Shown: positions 7,293 through 14,654, counted from the stretch's first letter. The stretch is 18,615 nt of DNA from CAWUKV01 sp963923025 (GCA_963923025.1 CAWUKV010000108.1:1-18615), one strand, 5' to 3'. The notes: a model not told the origin generated them from the letters alone. Program-made: numbers and translations.

Positions 7293-8546
7293 ATGTCCAA
7301 CGGAACTCGAATTCCATTAGAGGAGATGACCCTGCGGCAGCTGCGCCGGGTTGCCAGTGAATACGGTGTTTCTCGCTACAGCCGTATGCGAAAGGTGGAA
7401 CTGGTTGAAGCCATTCAAAAGGCCCAGGCAAGCGCGGGTGCGTCATCAGCGCCGACTCAGACTGCAACAACAACGGCTGCAACGCCGGTAGAAACAACGG
7501 CTACAGTGGAGGGCCAGGTAGAAGTGGAAGCATCTCGTTATACAGCTACGGCAACGATGGAACAGCTTGCTGACGTGGATGCAGACCTGGGTGAACTCCC
7601 TAGCGGCTACGGCGAGAGCCGCATTGTGCTGATGCCTCGCGACCCTCAGTGGGCCTATGCCTACTGGGACATCCCCAATGACCACAAAGAAGTCCTCCGC
7701 CATCAGGGCGGTCAGCGGCTAGCGTTGCGTTTCTACGACGTTACCGATATTGACCTCAACAGCCAGAGCCCCCATAGCCTGCAGCAGTACGAGTGCGACG
7801 AGATGGCACGGGAATGGTTCATGCCCATTCCGGTGAGCGATCGCGACTACGTCGTTGAGATTGGCTACATGGCAGCTGACGGCCGCTGGCTGCTGCTGGC
7901 CCGCTCTCTACCGGTGCATGTGCCGCCGGTCTACCCCTCCGACTGGATTGAAGACCACTTCATGACCGTCGATTGGGATGCCGACCTCCGCGGCAAGACC
8001 CTGATGAAGCTGGTACCGCCCAGCCAGAAGCAGGCGGCTGGTGTAGATGCAGAAGGTAACCCCATCTACCAGCAGATCTTCGACAAGGCTCAATCCACCG
8101 AAGCTCAGCGGATTGCCGGTTCCCTGTTCGGTTCGATGCAGCAGGTGCCCGAGCAGGCCATCAGCTCCTACGTCTTCCCTTCGGGTGTGGGCATGTGGGC
8201 ATTCCCTAGCGTATCTGGCCTCAACATGTCGGGTATCGGCGCTTCCGAGCTATCTCAGCCTGCTCGTCCTCGCAAGTTCTGGCTGGTGGCCGACGCCGAG
8301 CTGATTGTTTACGGCGCAACCGAGCCCGACGCGACGGTTACCATCGGCGGCAAGAAGATCGAACTCAACCCCGATGGTACCTTCCGCTTCCAGATGTCCT
8401 TCCAGGATGGCGTCATCGACTTCCCGATTGTGGCTGTCGCCTCAGACGGTGAGCAAACTCGCGACATCCAAATGACCTTCACTCGCGAGACGCCCTCCCG
8501 CAACACCAACACCAAGGCCGAAGCGGTCGAGGAGTGGTTTGCATAA
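7293..8546 (+). CDS. DUF4912 protein with N-terminal Rho-N/SAP-like domain
   Basis: 417 residues. Residues about 8-45 (LEEMTLRQLRRVASEYGVS, then YSRMRKVELVEAIQ) form a small Rho-N/SAP-like helical domain, usually nucleic-acid binding. An Ala/Thr/Gln linker follows (about 46-90). Residues about 105-225 are the DUF4912 domain (RIVLMPRDPQWAYAYWDIP, then the LPVHVPPVYPSDW end). Residues about 325-400 look like an Ig-like beta-sandwich (LIVYGATEPDATVTIGGKKI). ATG at 7293 has GAGGAG at good spacing (11 bases); GTG at 7284 is too close. Codons end in C noticeably often, suggesting high expression. Two hairpins follow the gene. DUF4912 function is not established; RNA or DNA association is inferred from the N-terminal domain. 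Confidence 0.85.
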   Translation: MSNGTRIPLEEMTLRQLRRVASEYGVSRYSRMRKVELVEAIQKAQASAGASSAPTQTATTTAATPVETTATVEGQVEVEASRYTATATMEQLADVDADLGELPSGYGESRIVLMPRDPQWAYAYWDIPNDHKEVLRHQGGQRLALRFYDVTDIDLNSQSPHSLQQYECDEMAREWFMPIPVSDRDYVVEIGYMAADGRWLLLARSLPVHVPPVYPSDWIEDHFMTVDWDADLRGKTLMKLVPPSQKQAAGVDAEGNPIYQQIFDKAQSTEAQRIAGSLFGSMQQVPEQAISSYVFPSGVGMWAFPSVSGLNMSGIGASELSQPARPRKFWLVADAELIVYGATEPDATVTIGGKKIELNPDGTFRFQMSFQDGVIDFPIVAVASDGEQTRDIQMTFTRETPSRNTNTKAEAVEEWFA

Positions 8547-8560
8547 GTCGCAAGCCTGAC

Positions 8561-8583
8561 CGGGTTGCTTCACAAGCAGCCCG
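8561..8583 (+). other. 3' hairpin after the DUF4912 gene
   Basis: CGGGTTGCTT pairs with AAGCAGCCCG (10 bp, one G-U) around a three-base loop, 14 bases after the stop codon. There is no T tract, so it is not itself a terminator; it may stabilise the mRNA 3' end together with the terminator 20 bases later. Confidence 0.55.
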
Positions 8584-8603
8584 CCATCTTCCAACTGTGA
8601 ACT

Positions 8604-8632
8604 GAGGTGCAGGCAACTGCACCTCTTTTTTT
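8604..8632 (+). terminator. Rho-independent terminator of the DUF4912 gene
   Basis: GAGGTGCAG (8604-8612) and CTGCACCTC (8617-8625) are perfect 9-base complements closing a GCAA (GNRA-type) tetraloop, followed by seven T residues. A textbook intrinsic terminator. Confidence 0.95.
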
Positions 8633-8725
8633 GACGCCAGCATCTTTTCTAACCCCCTGTCCGGTCCCGCCTCAGCTTGTAAAAGTCGATACAATCGATA
8701 AGAGCCAACCGGAGGGGCTACTGCC

Positions 8726-9310
8726 ATGACGTCGGACGACATCACCACGCTTTTGAAAAAACGATACGGTGACAGCTGCCAGGTTAGTCCCCCCGAGGCA
8801 TGGCAGGTCGATACACCAGATTTTCGGTTACTGGTGCTGCTGTCCGCCGATGGAAGCTGGCTGCGGTTGCTGATACCTATCGTGCCGGTACAAGAGGCGC
8901 AGCCCTTTTTGAACCAAATCATGGCGGCTAACTTCGACCAAACCCAAGAGGCCCGGTATGCCTTTCACCAAGCTGTCTTGTGGGGCGTATTTCAGCACGA
9001 CCTCGCCTCGCTGAGTCAGCCTCACTTTGAGGGTGCGATGGATCAGCTGCTAACAATGAAACAACAGGGCGTTGAGCCCTTCTTCAACCGCATGATCGAA
9101 GATCAGGTGCGGCAGATTATCGCTGCGGCAAAGCTACAGGGTCAGTCGCTTGAAGCAACCATGCAAACGTTAGACCGCTTTTACGCCGAGGGCATGATGG
9201 GCGATATGCAAAACAGTGACAGCAGCTATCAGCAAAATGCACTCACGGCCTGGCGCTACCAGCTAGAACGCCTATGGCCAGAGGTAGACGTGCCCGCAGA
9301 AGAAACGTAG
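8726..9310 (+). CDS. Conserved hypothetical protein
   Basis: 194 residues, acidic, no signal peptide or membrane helix. The N-terminal half alternates beta strands (FRLLVLLSADGSWLRLLIPIV) with helices; the C-terminal half is helical (FFNRMIEDQVRQIIAAAKLQ). The pattern is reminiscent of small peptide-binding chaperone-like folds (CesT/YbjN type), but this is only an impression. GGAGGGG at 8711-8717 sets the start. The -10-like TACAAT (8690-8695) lies inside TCGAT-ACA-ATCGA (8686-8698). The DUF2358 gene begins 11 bases after its stop, so the two are probably co-transcribed. No function is assigned. Confidence 0.75.
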   Translation: MTSDDITTLLKKRYGDSCQVSPPEAWQVDTPDFRLLVLLSADGSWLRLLIPIVPVQEAQPFLNQIMAANFDQTQEARYAFHQAVLWGVFQHDLASLSQPHFEGAMDQLLTMKQQGVEPFFNRMIEDQVRQIIAAAKLQGQSLEATMQTLDRFYAEGMMGDMQNSDSSYQQNALTAWRYQLERLWPEVDVPAEET

Positions 9311-9321
9311 GGGAAAGTTCG

Positions 9322-9723
9322 ATGAGTACGGCAGCAAATGGCAGCATCGTCGAACAGATTCGCGACGATTACAGTCACTTTCCCTACGATCAGAGCTACG
9401 AGCTTTACGCGGAAGATGTGTACTTCAAAGACCCCTTGAACGAGTTTCGGGGGTTGACTCGATATAAGTGGATGATAGGTCTGATCAAAAATCTGTTTAG
9501 CCATCACCAGCTAGACCTGCACGATGTCTCCCAACCAGGCCCCAATCAGATGGTCACTCGTTGGACTTTATCAATGACGGCTCCGCTCCCTTGGCAACCG
9601 CGGCTGTCTATTCCCGGTCGTAGTGAGTTGGGGTTGAACAAACAGGGCGTAATTGTTTCTCACGTTGATTACTGGGACTGTTCTCGGTTAGATGTGCTGA
9701 GACAGGTTTGGCAGCGAAAATAG
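9322..9723 (+). CDS. DUF2358 domain protein (SnoaL/NTF2-like)
   Basis: 133 residues from ATG at 9322; a longer frame from 9274 would overlap the previous gene and add an Arg-rich stretch unlike the family. The sequence I-V-E-Q-I-R-D-D-Y, then YELYAEDVYFKDPLNEFRG and VDYWDCSRLDVLRQVW match DUF2358, a cyanobacterial and plastid family with an NTF2-like cone fold. A weak GGGGA Shine-Dalgarno lies about 10 bases upstream. It follows the preceding hypothetical gene by 11 bases and probably shares its transcript. The molecular function of the family is unknown; a small-molecule binding pocket is inferred from the fold. Confidence 0.85.
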   Translation: MSTAANGSIVEQIRDDYSHFPYDQSYELYAEDVYFKDPLNEFRGLTRYKWMIGLIKNLFSHHQLDLHDVSQPGPNQMVTRWTLSMTAPLPWQPRLSIPGRSELGLNKQGVIVSHVDYWDCSRLDVLRQVWQRK

Positions 9724-9755
9724 ATAGTATTTCTAAGGAGAAAAGACCTGAATCT

Positions 9756-10115
9756 ATGAGGAGAGATTGGAACCTAATTCGACAAATTTTGTTTGAGGTT
9801 GAGAAACTACCGGCTGGCGAAAGTACAAAAGCGATTCAAATCGATGGGTTTGACGTCCATACCATCACAGAACACGTCAGAATGCTTGTCCGTAAAGACT
9901 TGCTTATAGGTAACGTGTATAACACCTACGATGGTAGCACCTACGTGATAGAGGGCATGAGTTGGGAAGGGCATGACTTTTTAGACAACGCCAGAAACGA
10001 TACTATCTGGAAAAAGGTTATGGCTGAGTCAAGAGCAAAGGGTACTTCTACTACAGTGGTTGTGCTGAACGGGCTACTTGCAAAGGCCGCTCAGAAGTAC
10101 GCTGGCCTAGATTAG
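9756..10115 (+). CDS. DUF2513 domain protein
   Basis: 119 residues from ATG at 9756. The pattern MRRDWNLIRQILFEVE, then HVRMLVRKDLLIG, the conserved L/M-S-W-E-G-H-D-F-L-D (GMSWEGHDFLDNAR) and W-K-K-V fits DUF2513, a small winged-helix-like family often carried on phages and other mobile elements. The start is chosen because family members begin M-(K/R)-R-D; a TTG at 9708 would overlap the DUF2358 gene. AAGGAG lies 15 bases upstream, rather far. Base composition looks more AT-rich than its neighbours, consistent with transfer. It converges with upp, 50 bases apart. Function unknown; DNA binding is inferred. Confidence 0.85.
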   Translation: MRRDWNLIRQILFEVEKLPAGESTKAIQIDGFDVHTITEHVRMLVRKDLLIGNVYNTYDGSTYVIEGMSWEGHDFLDNARNDTIWKKVMAESRAKGTSTTVVVLNGLLAKAAQKYAGLD

Positions 10116-10165
10116 CGATAAAGCCAGACTAATTGCATTCTTTCAAGGTAAGACCTCAACCTCTT

Positions 10166-10795
10166 CTATCGTGTGCCAAACATGCGATCGCCCGCATCAC
10201 CCAGACCCGGCAAAATGTAACCATGTTCATCTAACCGCTCGTCGATGGCGGCGGTAAACACCGGCACATCAGGATGTTCGGTCCGAAAATGCTCTAGCCC
10301 CTCTGGCGCTGCCAGTAGGCACACCAGCTTGATAGACTGGGGGCGCGTTTGCTTGAGGCGATGTACGGCAGCCACGGCAGAGTTGCCGGTTGCCACCATT
10401 GGGTCAACCACCAGCATTTCTCTTTCAGCGGTATCTTCAGGCACCTTAAAATAGTACTCGACAACAACGTGAGTTTTAGGATCGCGGTAGAGACCAATGT
10501 GCCCTACCCGAGCCGAAGGAATCAGCTGGAGCATACCGTCAAGAATGCCTTGTCCCGCTCGCATGATTGATATCAGGACAAGCTTTTTGCCCGACAGCAT
10601 CGGGGCTTGAGCCTGAGTCAGCGGCGTTTCGATGGGGACTTTTTCGGTTGGCAGATCGCGGGTGACTTCGTAGGCTAGCAGCATGCTGATTTCGCCCAAC
10701 AGCTGACGAAACTTGGCAGTGCTGGTGTCTTTTTGGCGCATCAGCGTCAGCTTATGCTGGATCAGCGGATGGTTAATTAGGGTGACGTTGTCCAT
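10166..10795 (-). CDS. upp: Uracil phosphoribosyltransferase
   Basis: Converts uracil and PRPP to UMP and pyrophosphate. From ATG at 10795 the protein has 209 residues, the usual family length. The PRPP-binding loop VVDPMVATGNS is at residues 129-139 and the uracil-binding C-terminal PGLGDAGDRMFGT at 196-208. A longer frame from 10903 would run into urc4 and adds a basic extension not seen in the family. It is the third gene after urc1 and urc4, 88 bases downstream of urc4. In the yeast URC pathway the same enzyme (URC6) supplies UMP to the catabolic route, so here it probably serves both salvage and degradation. The 88-base gap could carry its own promoter. Confidence 0.95.
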   Translation of the reverse strand: MDNVTLINHPLIQHKLTLMRQKDTSTAKFRQLLGEISMLLAYEVTRDLPTEKVPIETPLTQAQAPMLSGKKLVLISIMRAGQGILDGMLQLIPSARVGHIGLYRDPKTHVVVEYYFKVPEDTAEREMLVVDPMVATGNSAVAAVHRLKQTRPQSIKLVCLLAAPEGLEHFRTEHPDVPVFTAAIDERLDEHGYILPGLGDAGDRMFGTR

Positions 10796-10883
10796 AGTTG
10801 TTGTTACTAGCCCCTTCAAAGTCTCTTTTATCCTAAAATCTCTCAAACGCTTATTAAGAAGATTCTTTATCCTGAGTGCAAAA
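10796..10883 (-). promoter_or_regulatory. AT-rich gap between urc4 and upp
   Basis: 88 AT-rich bases. Read leftward they contain two near-identical direct repeats, AGGATAAAGA and AGGATAAAAGA, about 28 bases apart. An internal upp promoter or operator is possible, allowing salvage when the catabolic genes are off. No clean -35/-10 pair was found. Confidence 0.3.
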
Positions 10884-12122
10884 TTAGAACACAGTACCGT
10901 CACTCTTCAGCGTAATAGGAGGCCTGCCGTCAGCACGATTCTGCTTGGCGATGCGGCGTCCGGCAGCCCAGGTACCGCCTTCTAGCACTTTCATAAGTGG
11001 TAGTTCTTCTGCTGTTTTATTCAACCGGCGACGAACGCTATCAGCAACCAAATCTAGCCCCACAACCGTTAGCGCCCGCCATTCTACAACCACAGGCGAA
11101 CCCGGCAGGTGAGGCGTTTGGGTAACACTGTCATGCTTGGGTACGAAAAGCCCCAGATCAACAAACAGCCCACCATTGCGGTACTCGGCCAGTCCGGTCA
11201 AAGCATCTAAGTTTGTGACAGATACCCCCGCTTCTACTAACGGCTCTACCAGAGAGTAGGTCAACCACTGGGAGAGTTTGTGAAAGGGCACCAGCGCAGC
11301 GGCAGGGGACTCGGCTGACAAGGCCGGATGAGTCCAAACATCCCCCAGATTGACACCGTTTAGGGTGACGCGTCCCGGCCAGATTGCCCCAAAGCCCTGC
11401 AGCACTTCACGGAGTAGATTATCTGCACTCAGCTGCTGGGGATAGGTCATCCTCAACCTATCCAACAGATTTCCCGGTCTTGCCACACCAGCACCGAAAC
11501 GTTCTGACTGTGCAACCAGCGCCTTCCCCAGGGCGTGCAGCAGTGCCAACCGGCCCGAGAGTCCGACCAATGGATTCTCCTTAGAAACCTGAAACGCTGA
11601 AGCCAGCTGTGCTTCGGTCAGCTGTTGTAACCCCTGTCCATCGACCTGACAGGGATGCTGCGCATCCGACGAGAACGTGCCCTGCATAAAGGCATTTAGA
11701 CTGGCAATCGCCAAACCCTCGGAGCGAACCAGGGTCTGCCCAGCTGCTTCATCCCGATACTGCCACTGTGGGCCTGCCCCGGCATCCAACAGGACGCTGA
11801 CCACTGCCAAATCTAGCTTGGCCTTGGCAACATCGTCGGCTGATTGCCCCTCTAGGGCCTGCTCAAGCTGTGGCAAACGGTTCACACCGCCCACATAGAA
11901 GTGACGCCAGCGGCTGTGGAAAGGGACATCAAAATCGGGATAATTCTGTTGGATGGTGTCGAGCACAAAGTCGGTAACGGTATCCAGTCGGGCGCAATCG
12001 CACCGAAAATGCTCCAGTTGATCAGCCTCACACAGGTCAAACATTTGACGGGCGCGATCGCGAACCGCCTGCGGCCCCAACAGATAAGTGATGACGTCGC
12101 TGGACGCAGTAGAGGCAGCCAT
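10884..12122 (-). CDS. urc4: URC4/Urg3 family protein (DUF1688), uracil catabolism
   Basis: 412 residues, close to full length for DUF1688. Recognisable segments are YLLGPQAVRDRARQMF near the start, VPFHSRWRHFYVGGVNR (about 66-82), LLDAGAGPQWQYRD (about 111-124), and the C-terminal VVEWRALTVVGLDLVADSVR with LEGGTWAAGRRIA. URC4 is required for uracil degradation in Lachancea kluyveri and occurs with URC1 in some bacteria; its exact reaction is not established to my knowledge. Its ATG overlaps the urc1 stop (TAATG), implying translational coupling. No signal peptide, so cytosolic. Assignment is strengthened by the flanking urc1 and upp genes. Confidence 0.92.
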   Translation of the reverse strand: MAASTASSDVITYLLGPQAVRDRARQMFDLCEADQLEHFRCDCARLDTVTDFVLDTIQQNYPDFDVPFHSRWRHFYVGGVNRLPQLEQALEGQSADDVAKAKLDLAVVSVLLDAGAGPQWQYRDEAAGQTLVRSEGLAIASLNAFMQGTFSSDAQHPCQVDGQGLQQLTEAQLASAFQVSKENPLVGLSGRLALLHALGKALVAQSERFGAGVARPGNLLDRLRMTYPQQLSADNLLREVLQGFGAIWPGRVTLNGVNLGDVWTHPALSAESPAAALVPFHKLSQWLTYSLVEPLVEAGVSVTNLDALTGLAEYRNGGLFVDLGLFVPKHDSVTQTPHLPGSPVVVEWRALTVVGLDLVADSVRRRLNKTAEELPLMKVLEGGTWAAGRRIAKQNRADGRPPITLKSDGTVF

Positions 12123-13390
12123 TACTGCACACCTTCGTACTGACGGCCAATCGTCTTCGCCAGGTCATCAGCCCCCGGTGCCGCCTCTTCGGAGTAATAG
12201 CCCGCTGCCTTCTTCGCATCGATTTCGACCTTGGCATCGGCAGGAATCAGCTCGTCTGGAATGGACACCCGCTTGACGATTTCGATGCCCGACTGAGTCA
12301 CCGCGTCGTACTTCATGTGGCTCATCGACACAAATTGGTCGATGCGGGTAATGCCCAGCCAGTGCAGCACATCCGGCATCATTTCTTGAAAGCGCATGTC
12401 CTGCACACCCGCCACACATTCAGTCCGGCTGAAGTAGTTATCGGCCCGGTCGCCGCCCTCCTGACGCTTGCGGGCGTTGTAGACCAAGAACTTTGTCACC
12501 TCGCCAAGGGCGCGACCTTCCTTGCGGGCGTAGACAATCACGCCTGCGCCGCCTTCCTGTGCCGTTTTTAGTGCTACTTCAATGCCGTGAACCAGATAGG
12601 GCCGACAGGTGCAGATGTCGGAGCCAAACACGTCTGAACCGTTGCACTCGTCATGGACACGCACAGTTAGCGGCTTGGCCGGGTCGGTAATCGCCTCGAC
12701 CTCACCGATGATGTAGACCGTGTACCCGCCAATGGGCGGCAAAAAGACTTCCAGATCCGAGCGGGTTACCAGCTCTGGGAACATGCCCCCAGTTTGCTCA
12801 AACAGGGTCCGCCGCAGGTCGCCCTCGCTCACCCCAAACCGCTTAGCTAGACCAGGCAGATACCACACCGGCTCAATGGCGGCCTTAGTCACCACCAGCT
12901 CGCCGCCGTCTTTGAGAATCTTGCCATCGACCGTTAGCCCTCCTTTATTAACCAAGTCTTGCAGCTCAGGAATATTGATGTGGGCCTTGGTAATGGCAAT
13001 GGAGGGGCGCACGTCGTATCCCTCAGCTCTGAGATCGGCAAAGAGATCGTTGTCGAGGGCACCGAAGGGGTCGATGGAGATGATTTTGTCGGGGTCACCC
13101 CAGCTGGGATGCGGGCCAATGGTGGCCGTGGGTGAGGTATTGGTGAAGTCGGGTTTGTGACCGGGCTTTAGGTCGCCGCTGGCAATTGCCAGCGCCCGGT
13201 ACACGGCGTAGGCCCCAGAGTGGGTACCAATGGCGTTGCGGTGGGACAGGTTGCCCAGCGTGGCAATCACAGGACCGCGCTGGCTTGGGTCAGGGTGCCC
13301 CCACTGAACCGGCACGGGCGTTGCCCCGAAATGCCCCGGATGAGACGTGAGGACGATGTGCTTGTGTCCGTTCGCGTTAACCGATGCCAT
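12122..13390 (-). CDS. urc1: URC1/Urg1-type GTP cyclohydrolase II paralogue, uracil catabolism
   Basis: 422 residues, about twice the size of RibA. Residues about 1-210 are a URC1-specific N-terminal region (HPGHFGATPVPVQWGHPDP); residues about 220-375 are the cyclohydrolase II-like domain. The zinc motif is kept with the RibA spacing: Cys249, ten residues, Cys260-x-Cys262 (HDECNGSDVFGSDICTC). EGR (291-293) is present, but the following RibA G-I-G-L is A-L-G-E. In the URC pathway this enzyme is thought to open the pyrimidine ring rather than act on GTP for riboflavin. AGAAGGGG is a good Shine-Dalgarno 8-15 bases before ATG. It heads the urc1-urc4-upp operon and has a possible NtcA site upstream. 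A riboflavin role is unlikely given length and neighbours. Confidence 0.93.
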   Translation of the reverse strand: MASVNANGHKHIVLTSHPGHFGATPVPVQWGHPDPSQRGPVIATLGNLSHRNAIGTHSGAYAVYRALAIASGDLKPGHKPDFTNTSPTATIGPHPSWGDPDKIISIDPFGALDNDLFADLRAEGYDVRPSIAITKAHINIPELQDLVNKGGLTVDGKILKDGGELVVTKAAIEPVWYLPGLAKRFGVSEGDLRRTLFEQTGGMFPELVTRSDLEVFLPPIGGYTVYIIGEVEAITDPAKPLTVRVHDECNGSDVFGSDICTCRPYLVHGIEVALKTAQEGGAGVIVYARKEGRALGEVTKFLVYNARKRQEGGDRADNYFSRTECVAGVQDMRFQEMMPDVLHWLGITRIDQFVSMSHMKYDAVTQSGIEIVKRVSIPDELIPADAKVEIDAKKAAGYYSEEAAPGADDLAKTIGRQYEGVQ

Positions 13391-13861
13391 GACGCACCCC
13401 TTCTGATGTTGGTTTATTGCAGTGAACTGTCAAACTACTCTAGCTCTGTATGCCCAGGCTGTAGCTGTAGCAACCATCACAACGCATTTGATGGCAGCTA
13501 GAATGCGCGCCGTGGCGATTGCCAACCCAGAACCCCATCTGGCCTCCACCCATCATCTGCCACACGCTAGCCTAGCAACTCAACCCAAGTGAGTATTTGT
13601 CTATCCGAGCCCTAGGCATAACCACAAGGGCAGTAGCGGTGATCGATGTGACAGGCATGTGCTTAAGATTAGATGACTACAGTCAGTTCACTGAAGTGCC
13701 CCCTTCAAGAGCGGTCCAATTGATTTATCTTGGCTTCACAGTCAGGGACACAGGAGCAAAGTTTTAACGTTGCAACAGCACCGATTAGCGTGGCGGGAAG
13801 GCTCAGGGCTGTAGGGGCACTTTGATAGCAACGCGATGTGCAAAAACTATTATTCAGACCT
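13391..13861. promoter_or_regulatory. Divergent intergenic region upstream of urc1
   Basis: About 470 bases with no convincing gene. The left end carries the urc1 Shine-Dalgarno and a candidate NtcA-type promoter. The middle (13480-13830) shows no RNA gene, long repeat or clear promoter; only a weak separated GTGCCCC / GGGGCAC pair at about 13696 and 13815. Confidence 0.4.
13432..13474 (-). promoter_or_regulatory. Candidate NtcA-activated promoter of urc1-urc4-upp
   Basis: On the minus strand GTT-N8-TAC (13474-13461) is one mismatch from the NtcA consensus GTA-N8-TAC and is followed after 23 bases by TAGTTT (13437-13432), fitting the TAN3T -10 box; NtcA class II promoters use about 22-23 bases. 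The expected start point would leave a leader of roughly 35 bases before the urc1 ATG. Nitrogen control is inferred, not shown. Confidence 0.45.
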
Positions 13862-14116
13862 ATGCGTCAGCTCCTCAAGCAAACGATTGGCCCCATCAAG
13901 TTCCTTGCCTTCGGGTTCCTGGGCTTCTTTTTCGTGATGACCATCCATTGGACCCTGAGCAATCAGGGACTGGCACAGCCAATTGTTGAGTTTCAGGCCG
14001 CCCATATGGATGGGGCGTATTTTCCCAAAATCACAATGATGATGCTTTTCCTGCCAGCAGTTTGCGCCTACGCGCTGCTACTCAAGGGGCTAGACTGGTT
14101 GAAAGCAAAGCTATGA
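13862..14116 (+). CDS. Small two-helix membrane protein, unknown function
   Basis: 84 residues from ATG at 13862; GTG at 13838 would add eight residues. Two hydrophobic segments are evident: FLAFGFLGFFFVMTIHW near the N-terminus and MMMLFLPAVCAYALLL near the C-terminus, joined by a polar loop and followed by a basic LKGLDWLKAKL tail. I do not recognise a family. Neither start has a good Shine-Dalgarno, which lowers confidence, but the membrane pattern is too regular for a chance frame. Its end overlaps the convergent GNAT gene by six bases. Confidence 0.55.
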   Translation: MRQLLKQTIGPIKFLAFGFLGFFFVMTIHWTLSNQGLAQPIVEFQAAHMDGAYFPKITMMMLFLPAVCAYALLLKGLDWLKAKL

Positions 14117-14638
14117 GCGGGTCCGGCGGTAGCGATGCAAAATCACCTTTTCGTTGGACTTTTCCCACATCACCAGCTGCTGCTGTACGGGCTCAAGACC
14201 GCTCTTTTCGAGAACGCGCCGTGACCCAACGTTAGCCCCGTGGGTATCGGCCAACACCACTTGCAAGGTGGGGAACTGATCAAATCCCCAGGCTAGGGCT
14301 GCGCGAGCTGCTTCAGTGGCATAGCCTTGATTCCAATGACTGTCAGCAATTTCGTAGTGCAGGCTGGCTGCGGTGGGCTCGTCTAGGCTGAGTTCGACCA
14401 GACCGATCAGCTCATCTGTCTCTTTTAGGCACACGGCCCACAGATAAAAGTCTTTCTCTGCGTCGTTGTCCAGCATTTCGCCAAATATGTTCTGCAACTC
14501 GGCTACTGACGTGGGTGACGGGTAGGGCAAAAAGCGCGAGTATTCTGGCTTGGCGGAGTAGGCATAGACCGCAGGCAAATCGGCGGCGGTCAGCGGACGC
14601 AGCTGGAGTCGATCAGTGTCTAGAACAGGCGTTTTCAT
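14111..14638 (-). CDS. GNAT family N-acetyltransferase (RimJ/RimL-like)
   Basis: 175 residues. The start (LDTDRLQLRPLTAADLPAVY) is typical of the RimJ/RimL-type GNAT branch (Acetyltransf_3). The acetyl-CoA-binding motif A appears as HYEIADSHWNQGYATEAARA (about 93-112), with the Q-G-Y-A-T-E-A turn; a later NVGSRRVLEKSGLEPV block matches the conserved N-x-x-S-x-x-V/L-x-x-K-x-G-F/L-x-x-x. The acceptor (ribosomal protein N-terminus, other protein or small molecule) cannot be told. It lies 16 bases downstream of the phycobiliprotein lyase gene and is probably co-transcribed with it. Confidence 0.9.
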   Translation of the reverse strand: MKTPVLDTDRLQLRPLTAADLPAVYAYSAKPEYSRFLPYPSPTSVAELQNIFGEMLDNDAEKDFYLWAVCLKETDELIGLVELSLDEPTAASLHYEIADSHWNQGYATEAARAALAWGFDQFPTLQVVLADTHGANVGSRRVLEKSGLEPVQQQLVMWEKSNEKVILHRYRRTRS

Positions 14639-14654
14639 TCCGGATTATGCAGGC

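Noticed and set aside
8677..8695. TTGTAA/TACAAT as a -35/-10 pair for the 8726 gene
   Set aside because: Only seven bases separate them, too short for a sigma-70 promoter; TACAAT alone may be a -10 box.
8479..8922. 147-codon minus-strand frame
   Set aside because: Spans the DUF4912 terminator and the start of the next gene on the opposite strand; not compatible with the strong plus-strand signals.
12720..13160. 146-codon plus-strand open frame
   Set aside because: Shadow of urc1, Arg/Ser/Pro-rich, no Shine-Dalgarno and no recognisable domain.
12122..13390. Riboflavin ribA annotation for the cyclohydrolase-like gene
   Set aside because: Protein is about twice RibA length, has a URC1-type N-terminus and altered loop, and lies with urc4 and upp rather than rib genes.
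13391..13861. Possible tRNA or other structured RNA gene upstream of urc1
   Set aside because: No T-loop-like motif or cloverleaf arms found by eye; only weak inverted repeats.
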